From NCBI GenBank assembly GCA_017654125.1, contig JAFNYX010000051.1, positions 1 to 33,431 on the forward strand: a stretch of DNA of 33,431 nucleotides, written 5' to 3'. The stretch's first letter is position 1. The number at the start of each line of letters is the position of its first letter. Source of the stretch: Alistipes sp. GTDB lineage: Bacteria > Bacteroidota > Bacteroidia > Bacteroidales > Rikenellaceae. The translations under genes and the position numbers were made by a program. This document shows positions 25,270 through 31,809 of this stretch, piece after piece. The notes beneath the pieces are model-generated. The model searched no databases and was not told the DNA's origin. It saw only the letters and a list, made by a program, of their open reading frames with translations.

Positions 25270-26295
25270 TTATACGAGCCCCTCGGCGTGATACTCCTCG
25301 ACGGAGGCGATGTAGTGGCGGATGGTCTCATCCATCGAGGTGAACGACTTGCCGCCAGCCGCGTTTTTGTGGCCGCCACCGTTGAAGTAACGGCGAGCGA
25401 AGGTGTTGACATCCACTTCGCCACGCGAACGCAGCGAGACGCGGATGAAGCCGTGTTGCTCGGTGAACATTGCCGACATTCGCATCTTTTTGATTGTCAG
25501 TGGGTAGTTCACGAAACCCTCATTGTCGCCCTGCTGGAACCAGAAGCGACGCATCTCCTCTTCGGTAAGCGACATGTATGCGACCGTACCTTTGTTGAGC
25601 GTCTTCATCTTGCGATTGATGACGTAGCCGAACAGGCGCGCACGACCCTCGGTGAAGGAGTTATATACGTTGTTGTAAATCGTCGGAATGTCAATTCCCG
25701 TCTCGCATAGTGTGGCTACGGCGCGGAAGAGTTCCGGCGTGAGTGCCGAGAAGGCGAAGTTGCCCGTGTCGGTAATCATACCCACGTAGAGTTGCGTTGC
25801 GATTTTTTGGGTAAAGACCTCCTTGCCGTATAGGGCTTCGAGCAGGTTATATACCACAAACGCGGTGCTCGATGCCTCCGGAAACGAAAACATTACATCG
25901 AAACCCTCCTCTGGCGATAGGTGGTGGTCGATAAGCACACGCTTGGCTGACGTGTTGGCAGCAATCACTGCGCTCAGGCCCTCCAAACGAGATAAGGCAC
26001 TCATATCGGCGCAGATTATAAGTTCCGCTTCGGCGATAATTTGCTCGCAACGGTGCTCTTCGTCGAGCGAGTGAACGAGCGTCTGTTCCAAATCAGGAAT
26101 CCATTTCAAGTAGTACGGATAGCGATTTGGTACGATGCAATTGACCGTATGGCCCTTCGTGCGAAGCACCTCTGCCAAAGCGAGTGACGAGCCAAGTGCA
26201 TCGCCGTCCGGATTGGTGTGCGAGAGGATTGCCACCCTCTTTGAACCATTGAGCAGGGCCCGAAACAATTCTATATTTTGTGTAGGGATATTCAT
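25270..26295 (-). CDS. DHH/DHHA1 phosphoesterase, NrnA-like (oligoribonuclease/pAp phosphatase)
   Basis: This 341-residue protein has the DHH-family motifs in order: SHTNPDGDALGSS (His26, Asp30, Asp32), CADMS (Asp97), and IDHH (Asp123-His125), then a DHHA1 domain ending GGGHKNAAGG. These residues bind two Mn2+ ions. NrnA enzymes degrade short RNA oligonucleotides and dephosphorylate 3'-phosphoadenosine 5'-phosphate; cyclic-dinucleotide-hydrolysing relatives (GdpP type) have extra PAS/GGDEF parts that are absent here. The ATG at 26293-26295 is preferred because the promoter -7 box lies between it and an upstream in-frame ATG. The ABC exporter follows 24 bases later and is probably co-transcribed. 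Confidence 0.92.
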   Translation of the reverse strand: MNIPTQNIELFRALLNGSKRVAILSHTNPDGDALGSSLALAEVLRTKGHTVNCIVPNRYPYYLKWIPDLEQTLVHSLDEEHRCEQIIAEAELIICADMSALSRLEGLSAVIAANTSAKRVLIDHHLSPEEGFDVMFSFPEASSTAFVVYNLLEALYGKEVFTQKIATQLYVGMITDTGNFAFSALTPELFRAVATLCETGIDIPTIYNNVYNSFTEGRARLFGYVINRKMKTLNKGTVAYMSLTEEEMRRFWFQQGDNEGFVNYPLTIKKMRMSAMFTEQHGFIRVSLRSRGEVDVNTFARRYFNGGGHKNAAGGKSFTSMDETIRHYIASVEEYHAEGLV

Positions 26296-26299
26296 ATCG

Positions 26300-26307
26300 C
26301 AAATATA
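26300..26307 (-). promoter_or_regulatory. -7 box (TATATTTG) four bases before the start codon
   Basis: TATATTTG on the minus strand is followed by CGAT and then the ATG at 26295. Transcription would begin at or next to the start codon, as in the DUF3575 gene. No good TTTG -33 box is evident. Confidence 0.55.
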
Positions 26308-26310
26308 CAA

Positions 26311-26559
26311 AAAATAGTTAATATATCACTGCTGTACAATAAATTCAACTCTCTACAATATTCTACTCTTGATTATGTCTTAACTCGTCCAAGTTGAAGT
26401 TTGATTTTTTAACTGACTACTACTGTGTAAGTTATGTTGTTGATTTGTAAATATGGTGTTTTTGTAATTTTGTAAATCATTTAAATCATTATAGTTGATT
26501 ACCATATGATAAGTTAGAATATTTTAGTTGCAAAGAATGATATATTAATTAAAAATTTG
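26311..26559. other. AT-rich divergent intergenic region
   Basis: This ~250-base stretch is much richer in A and T than its surroundings and has no coding frame. It separates the minus-strand NrnA gene from the plus-strand phosphodiesterase gene. Short direct repeats such as AAATCATTTAAATCATT occur near 26474. Upstream regulatory sites are likely but none can be named. Confidence 0.5.
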
Positions 26560-26567
26560 TACCTTTG
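26560..26567 (+). promoter_or_regulatory. -7 box (TACCTTTG) for the glycerophosphodiesterase gene
   Basis: TACCTTTG fits TAnnTTTG and lies about 53 bases before the ATG. The upstream -33 box is not clear. Confidence 0.55.
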
Positions 26568-26620
26568 ACTTCCGTAATGCCTTTTGTGGAGAACAAATTA
26601 ACCGCTAAAACATAACAAAA

Positions 26621-27487
26621 ATGAAAAACTTATTGATGAAATTCACGCTCTGCGCAGCGGCCCTATTCTGCACGACCGACTTCGCATTTGCGCAACTCGA
26701 AAAGGACCACGTTATCCAATTCTTTGCCCACCGAGGCAGCCGTTTCGAGTATCCGGACAATGAGAACACGATGCTCGCATTCCGCGAGTCGTACAAGCGT
26801 GGTGCTCGCGGTTTCGAGACCGACGTGCGTATGACCAAGGATGGTGACCTCATTTTGAGCCACGACGAGTCGCTCTACCGCACTTGTGGCGTAGATTTGC
26901 AGACCGAGGATCTCTCGACTGCCGAGTGTGTGAAGATTAAGACCAAAGGTGGCGAGCCATTGGCTCTCTGTCAGGAGTTGGCAGACTTCCTTGCCGACAA
27001 GCCGGACATGTACGTAGAGTGGGAGATTAAGACTATACCGTCGCTCTATACGCAGGCGATGCTCGACGAGTTGTGCGAGAAGTTGTGGAATATGACGATG
27101 AGCCAGAAGCCGGCTTCGTCGCTCTACCTGTTCACCTCGTTCGACAAGCGCGCTCTTCGCACGATGAAGCGTCTGCATCCGGAGGCAGAGATGATGTTGC
27201 TCAAAGACAAGCACTGCACACCGGAGATTCTGATGGAGGCATACGAGATGGGTATTATGCGTGTGGGTTGCCGCATGGATGGCACAACCCGCAAGACCGT
27301 GAAACTCGGCCACAAACTCGGTATGATTGTGTCGCTCTGGCCGGGTGGCACGAAGGAGGATTTCTTCCTCGGTGCTGCGCTCGGTTGCGATGCAATGTGC
27401 TGCGACCGCTTCTTTGAGGTTGGCGAGTGGGCAAAGGAGAACCTGCCGTTCATCAAACTCAAAGGTATCGAGTACAAGAAAAAATAG
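26621..27487 (+). CDS. Secreted glycerophosphodiester phosphodiesterase (GDPD family)
   Basis: This 288-residue protein has a signal peptide ending AFA before Gln25. GDPD motifs are complete: AHRGS (His37, Arg38), ENTMLAF (Glu48-Thr50), GFETDVRMTKDGDLILSHD (Glu66, Asp68, His81). The rest follows the TIM-barrel pattern with YVEWEIKT and a closing CCDRF. It hydrolyses glycerophosphodiesters to glycerol-3-phosphate and an alcohol, probably in the periplasm, or a related phosphodiester. It is monocistronic: a terminator follows 29 bases after the stop. Confidence 0.92.
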   Translation: MKNLLMKFTLCAAALFCTTDFAFAQLEKDHVIQFFAHRGSRFEYPDNENTMLAFRESYKRGARGFETDVRMTKDGDLILSHDESLYRTCGVDLQTEDLSTAECVKIKTKGGEPLALCQELADFLADKPDMYVEWEIKTIPSLYTQAMLDELCEKLWNMTMSQKPASSLYLFTSFDKRALRTMKRLHPEAEMMLLKDKHCTPEILMEAYEMGIMRVGCRMDGTTRKTVKLGHKLGMIVSLWPGGTKEDFFLGAALGCDAMCCDRFFEVGEWAKENLPFIKLKGIEYKKK

Positions 27488-27515
27488 TCCGAACGGAGTA
27501 GTTATTCGACAATTT

Positions 27516-27549
27516 AGGGCTGTTCCTTTGCGGAGCAGTCCTAATTTTT
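27516..27549 (+). terminator. Rho-independent terminator whose loop is the next promoter's -33 box
   Basis: AGGGCTGTTCC / GGAGCAGTCCT pair over 11 bases (two wobble pairs) around loop TTTGC, then AATTTTT. The loop's TTTG is the -33 box of the nitroreductase promoter. Confidence 0.8.
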
Positions 27550-27558
27550 GTATATTTG
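27527..27558 (+). promoter_or_regulatory. Promoter of the nitroreductase gene
   Basis: TTTG at 27527-27530, exactly 20 bases, then TATATTTG at 27551-27558. It gives a leader of about 33 bases. Confidence 0.78.
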
Positions 27559-27596
27559 TATCAGAAAGCAAACCACTCTTAATCGATAAACATACT

Positions 27597-28229
27597 ATGG
27601 CAGACGACTACTTGGGTAGAAAAATGGAGGAGTATATGTCTCGTCCTGCAAAGCAACATCGCTCGAATGCATCGCTGGCACGACTGCTTGCCAAAAATCG
27701 AAGTCATCGCGGCTATGACGCATCGTTCAAAGTGCGAGCCGACCAACTTCGTCGCATTATCGAGGTCAATACACTCACGCCGTCGGCATGCAACAGACAG
27801 CCATTACGCTTCCGTCCCGTACTCGCCGATGAGGCTCACAAAGTACTGCCTCACATCCGCTTGGGAGGAGCGCTTCCCGACCTGCACCTGCCGCAAAAGG
27901 GGTGCGAACCGAACGCATTTATCATTATCTGTTCGACCGTGCCGGAGGACCATTACGTCGATATCGACCTCGGTATTTCGGCGCAAAGCATGCTGTTACA
28001 GGCTGTTGAGATGGGGTTGAACGGCATCTGTATCGGCGCATTCGACCATGCCCGTATTCGTGAGGAGTTCGCCCTTCCATACGAGCCTTGTCTGCTGCTC
28101 GCGATAGGTCGCGGTACGGAGGTGATTCGCACAATCGAGATTGGTGCAGAGGATGACCATACGTATTTTCGCAAGGATGGCGTTCACTACGTTCCAAAAG
28201 TCCGCACCGACGAACTCATCATTAAATAG
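27597..28229 (+). CDS. Nitroreductase-family flavoprotein
   Basis: This 210-residue soluble protein has the nitroreductase fold signature: NRSHRGYDASFKV near residue 35 (FMN phosphate-binding Arg), TPSACNRQPLRFRPVL (flavin site), DIDLGISAQSMLLQAVEMGL and GICIGAF in the second half, then a LLLAIGRG strand. These homodimeric enzymes use FMN and NAD(P)H to reduce nitro groups, quinones or other compounds; the natural substrate is not known. The ATG at 27597 is chosen because it is the first ATG after the promoter. The gene stands alone and is followed by about 340 non-coding bases. Confidence 0.9.
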   Translation: MADDYLGRKMEEYMSRPAKQHRSNASLARLLAKNRSHRGYDASFKVRADQLRRIIEVNTLTPSACNRQPLRFRPVLADEAHKVLPHIRLGGALPDLHLPQKGCEPNAFIIICSTVPEDHYVDIDLGISAQSMLLQAVEMGLNGICIGAFDHARIREEFALPYEPCLLLAIGRGTEVIRTIEIGAEDDHTYFRKDGVHYVPKVRTDELIIK

Positions 28230-28373
28230 CGGGCGGACAAATAACAAAGCAGACGAGGTGGGTAAAGAGGTATTTTTCGCCATCATCCCATGAACTCCAT
28301 AAAAAGAGAAAGGGAGATTAAGGAGTTTAAGAAGTTTAAGAAAATCCCGTTTTGCCAGAAGGCATTACTTGTC

Positions 28374-28577
28374 CTTACTTGACCCTAATCGACCTTATAA
28401 TCAAAAAAAGAACGGACCAAAAATCCGTTCTTTTTTCTCCCCCCCCAAAAAAAATCGCATTTTAGGCGCGAGTTTACAACGCTCGCCTTGATGCGAGGCG
28501 AAGGGTTGTACTTGCCGTACTATCCTTTGCCGAGAAGAGAGGTAGCGGAAGTAAACACCGCATAAAATCGATTTTTA
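28374..28577 (-). repeat. Intergenic hairpin element, copy 3 (inverted)
   Basis: Read on the minus strand, this starts at the TAA stop of the TonB receptor, runs into AAAATCGATTTT, ATGCGGTGTTTACTTCC, a hairpin with tip GTACGGCAAGTAC, then T8-G8, a terminator and a tail resembling that of copy 2. It is a near match of copy 2 in opposite orientation, and it shares TTTACTTCC with copy 1. The preceding bases 28230-28373 hold no gene that I can see. Confidence 0.75.
28404..28436. terminator. Bidirectional terminator inside copy 3
   Basis: AAAAAAGAACGGA / TCCGTTCTTTTTT form a perfect 13-base stem with a 7-base loop. It sits between the convergent nitroreductase and TonB receptor genes. Confidence 0.88.
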
Positions 28578-30953
28578 GAACGAGAGTTTGGCTCCCACAT
28601 AAACGCTTCTCGGCAAAGTCGGTCCGTAGATGTAGCCGGAGTCACGATTCTCGCCGCGGTCGAAGTCGCGTTGGAACGAGTTCAGGATGTTACGCACACC
28701 TCCATAAATCTGTAAGCCAATGCTTTTGTAGATGCGAATGTCGTAGGCGAGTTTCATGCCCAAATCGAAGAACGAACGGGTACGCTCGATGCGGTCCGTT
28801 TCGAGTGTTGTGCCGTCCGGCAGAATGCCGCCTGCTGCGTGCTGCACATACATCGGACCCGTATAGTTGCCCGTAACATCAATCTTGAAGTTGCGTAGTG
28901 GCTGTGTTGTAACAGTCAGATAACCATACACATTCGGCGAACGGAACATATTGATTGTCGGCTCTGCCGTGTCGCTCCAATATTCGAGCTCCTTGTAGCG
29001 GCTACGCTGAACGGTTACACCCGCCTGCGCCTGCACCCACGGCATGAAGGCAACCTTCGCCTCAAAGTTCAAACCCATCACCGTTGCGCCCGAGCCATTG
29101 TAACGCTCGTACATACGTGCGCCATCGTTCACATCATAAACGCCCTCCTTGCCCTCTATCGGACGGATGGTCTCTCCAAGTTCGCTACCCGCGTAGTCGC
29201 GCAACGCAAAGACATCTTTGAGGATGGTGTAGAAACCCTCGACGACAAAATTCAACTGAACGCCATTGTTGAACGAGTGGTAGAAGTCGCCCGAGAGCGA
29301 AAAGGTGTGCGAGCGCTCCTCTTTGAGATCCTCCGCCAAGCGGATGCGCGTACGCTCACCGCCTACGACAAGAATGTGTAAATCTTCGTCAAATGCTTGT
29401 GGAGCACGAAAACCCGATGCATAGACGGCTCGCAGGTTGATATTATGGGTCGGATTGTAGCGGAGTGTGATACGTGGCGACGGGATAAGCAGATTCTTCG
29501 AACGATTGTTCCAATTATCCAGACGTCCGCCAACCAAAAAGCCCCACTTCTTGAACTTAAACTCGCCCTGCGCCAAAACACTCGCATTGTGAATATGTTG
29601 CTCGGTACGCATCGATGTATAACCGAGTGCAACGTAGCCTATTGGGTTGTCGAACAGGTAGTCGTAGTTATACTCTACGCCCGTAGTCAGTTCGAAAAAG
29701 TCGAGACGGTAGAGATACTGTGCGCCGACAACCGCCGTCACGCCATCCGTCTTGCCATAAGCGTTCGGGTTTTGCCCCGCACCGTAGTAACTATCGCGGT
29801 GGGTCGATTGTGCCGAGGTATAGACGCTGTAACGATGTTTCGAGTTGCGCGACGTACCTTCGAAAGTCAAACCTCCGCTATTGATGAGGTGGTCGGTCGT
29901 CTCGGCAATCATCACCTCGTGAGGAGGCAGGTCGAGGCGGTCGCCACCACGACGATACTCGTTAGTCACATGGTAGTCGAGTGTCAGTTTATTGTACGCG
30001 CTTGTCTTTATATAAGCCTGCGTACCAATGGTTTGCGATTTGAGTGTCGGAATCTCGACAAAGCCATCGCCGTCGTGGTCGTAAGCATCGCGCAAACGGC
30101 TTTGACCGTAGATGTACATGCCCGCCTTGTGATTGTCCGTTACGAGCGAAGCGTTGAGCGTTGTATTATTGTCGAGCGCACCCGTACAATTGGTCGAAGT
30201 AAGCGTATGCGACAACTCGCCCGTGTTGCGTAGCGGCTCCTTGGTGATGATGTTAATCGTACCTCCGATTGCCGACGAACCATAGAGAGCCGAACCACCA
30301 CCGCGAACGACCTCAATACGCTCGACCATATTTGATGGAATATGCTCCAAACCATAGACGCCTGCCAACGCCGAAAATATCGGGCGAGAGTTGATGAGTA
30401 TCTGCGAATATTGACCATCCAGACCATTAATTCGCACTTGTGCAAAGCCGCAATTCTGGCACGAATTTTCGACACGCACACCCGGTTGGAACGACAAGCC
30501 CTCGGCAATGGTCGGCGCAGCAACACTCTGTAACAACTTGGCATCCAAAATATTCACAAGCGACGGAGCCTCTCGACGCTTGCTCGCATTGCGGTTGGCC
30601 GACACCACGACAGCATCCAATGAGTGTTGCTGTTCAGTGGTCTCAAAGTTGATTTCGAGAGCCTCTCCGTCGTTAATAGTAAACGACTTCGTTACGGTAT
30701 TATAACCAATGGCCGACACCTCTATTTTGTACGTTCCTTTCGGAATATCGTGCAACAGATAGTGTCCATTGTGGTCGGTAACCGTTCCGATGGTCGTACC
30801 CGGAATCGTCACGTTAATATATGGAATATGCTCTTTGGTACGCGAGTCGATGATGTGGCCGCGCACATTATTCTCACGCGTAGTGTCATTGCCGGCTACG
30901 ACAACACCTGCAAACAGCAATGCAATGATTGCCGTCAAAAATATTTTCTTCAT
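28575..30953 (-). CDS. TonB-dependent outer-membrane receptor, probable metal or metal-complex uptake
   Basis: This 792-residue receptor has a signal peptide (about 1-20), a carboxypeptidase-regulatory-like domain (about 28-105: VRGHIIDSRTKEHIPYINV), a TonB-box-like stretch (LDAVVVSANR, 112-121), a plug domain and a 22-strand-type barrel ending VGAKLSF with the usual terminal Phe. The plug has the pair Cys165/Cys168 (NSCQNCGF) and the block RGGGSALYGSSAIGGTINII. It resembles BtuB/Cir-type receptors rather than SusC, and no SusD gene is nearby. The small Cys/His membrane protein upstream suggests a metal-related substrate such as copper, zinc or heme (inference). The ATG at 30951-30953 begins the signal peptide. 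Confidence 0.92.
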   Translation of the reverse strand: MKKIFLTAIIALLFAGVVVAGNDTTRENNVRGHIIDSRTKEHIPYINVTIPGTTIGTVTDHNGHYLLHDIPKGTYKIEVSAIGYNTVTKSFTINDGEALEINFETTEQQHSLDAVVVSANRNASKRREAPSLVNILDAKLLQSVAAPTIAEGLSFQPGVRVENSCQNCGFAQVRINGLDGQYSQILINSRPIFSALAGVYGLEHIPSNMVERIEVVRGGGSALYGSSAIGGTINIITKEPLRNTGELSHTLTSTNCTGALDNNTTLNASLVTDNHKAGMYIYGQSRLRDAYDHDGDGFVEIPTLKSQTIGTQAYIKTSAYNKLTLDYHVTNEYRRGGDRLDLPPHEVMIAETTDHLINSGGLTFEGTSRNSKHRYSVYTSAQSTHRDSYYGAGQNPNAYGKTDGVTAVVGAQYLYRLDFFELTTGVEYNYDYLFDNPIGYVALGYTSMRTEQHIHNASVLAQGEFKFKKWGFLVGGRLDNWNNRSKNLLIPSPRITLRYNPTHNINLRAVYASGFRAPQAFDEDLHILVVGGERTRIRLAEDLKEERSHTFSLSGDFYHSFNNGVQLNFVVEGFYTILKDVFALRDYAGSELGETIRPIEGKEGVYDVNDGARMYERYNGSGATVMGLNFEAKVAFMPWVQAQAGVTVQRSRYKELEYWSDTAEPTINMFRSPNVYGYLTVTTQPLRNFKIDVTGNYTGPMYVQHAAGGILPDGTTLETDRIERTRSFFDLGMKLAYDIRIYKSIGLQIYGGVRNILNSFQRDFDRGENRDSGYIYGPTLPRSVYVGAKLSF

Positions 30954-31073
30954 TTTTGTTTTTTGATGGATTGATAATGTAATCTGCTTGAATAGGGCAT
31001 GTCTGACACGGATGTATCTCTCCTGTGTGACAAGCCAAACCACCCCCATAAAGGGCAATAAATCAACAAGAAA

Positions 31074-31394
31074 CTACATTGCCGGCGGAGCCCGTAGCCC
31101 GACTACCGCACAACTCTCCACCTCGGCAATAAGTACCGGCGGACAGAGCACAAAGAGCAGAATAATCGCCAGAAACGCGACCGTCAAACCTCCTTGCGAG
31201 AAGAATAGAAAGAGTTGAAAATTACATATCGGACAGACATCCGACATTCCGTTATCGGCCGACGACTCGGTTTGGGTGAGCGACTGCCAATAATCATCGC
31301 TATGGGTATGCAATGCCTTTCCGAGCACAGCCAAGCAAATTGTGGCCGTAAATAACCACAATGCCAGCGACTTATATCTCTGCGACATGTTCAT
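31074..31394 (-). CDS. Small Cys/His membrane protein paired with the TonB receptor
   Basis: This 106-residue protein has a hydrophobic N-terminal segment (about 9-27), then HTH (His29, His31), a CPIC motif (Cys54, Cys57), a second hydrophobic segment (about 69-90) and a final LRAPPAM. Short proteins with His-rich parts, CxxC and a terminal LRAPP occur, as I remember, upstream of TonB receptors in Bacteroidota and resemble DUF2946-type proteins linked to metal handling. The gap to the receptor gene is 120 bases on the same strand and a canonical promoter precedes it, so the two form an operon. A second ATG at 31388 is also possible. Confidence 0.78.
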   Translation of the reverse strand: MNMSQRYKSLALWLFTATICLAVLGKALHTHSDDYWQSLTQTESSADNGMSDVCPICNFQLFLFFSQGGLTVAFLAIILLFVLCPPVLIAEVESCAVVGLRAPPAM

Positions 31395-31414
31395 ACCTTG
31401 TCAAAATCTGCGTG

Positions 31415-31445
31415 CAAAAATAGGTAAATTATTCAGTTTTGCAAA
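31415..31445 (-). promoter_or_regulatory. Promoter of the Cys/His protein-TonB receptor operon
   Basis: On the minus strand TTTG (31445-31442), a 19-base spacer and TATTTTTG (31422-31415) match the consensus, with about 20 bases to the start at 31394. Metal-responsive operators are possible but none is recognised. Confidence 0.72.
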
Positions 31446-31501
31446 AAAATATTTTAATTACATCCAAGCCATAGTAAGGCGCGCAAATAATTCGGGCGTT
31501 A

Positions 31502-31533
31502 TTTGGTTGTTCTAAAAAAAGTCACTATCTTTA
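31502..31533 (+). promoter_or_regulatory. Promoter of the poly-G peptide/lipoprotein operon
   Basis: TTTG at 31502-31505, a 20-base spacer and TATCTTTA (one mismatch to TAnnTTTG) at 31526-31533. It implies a leader of about 90 bases. Confidence 0.65.
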
Positions 31534-31550
31534 CTCGTTGTATATACACT

Positions 31551-31577
31551 CGCGCGCGGATATGTGCATTACGCGCG
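31551..31577 (+). promoter_or_regulatory. CG hairpin in the 5' leader
   Basis: CGCGCG at 31551-31556 can pair with CGCGCG at 31572-31577 around a loop, with flanking CAC / GTG. It lies just after the predicted transcription start in the leader of the small peptide gene. Role unknown. Confidence 0.5.
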
Positions 31578-31628
31578 TACGTGAGGAGAAGGCAAATAAA
31601 CAATAATAATAACTAACTAAAACTACAC

Positions 31629-31789
31629 ATGAAACGATTACTAACTTCATTATTCGGGGGGGGATAGAGTACGAGGCCCCGACCTTGATTTTGACAGAGA
31701 TTCCCGCCGAGCGAGGATTTGACGTATCGACCGGTCACGGCGATATCGACAATCCGAACGAGGAGGAGTGGACAAATCCGTGGGGTTAA
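31629..31789 (+). pseudogene. Short peptide gene out of frame at a G8 run (possibly phase-variable)
   Basis: From ATG 31629 the frame reads MKRLLTSLFGGG and stops at TAG 31665, right after eight G (31656-31663). In the frame reached by one extra G (or two fewer), reading continues through IEYEAPTLILTEIPAERGF, then a Gly/Asp/Asn-rich part and EEEWTNPWG, to TAA at 31787-31789: 53 residues in all. The YEAP...E...GF pattern with an acidic, Asn/Pro-rich tail is one I recall from short Bacteroidales peptides encoded just before surface lipoprotein genes. No ATG serves the downstream frame alone. Twenty bases separate it from the lipoprotein gene. It is a slipped-strand switch, a decayed gene or a homopolymer miscount; the sequence cannot decide. 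Confidence 0.65.
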
Positions 31790-31809
31790 ACATCAAAACG
31801 AATTGCATT

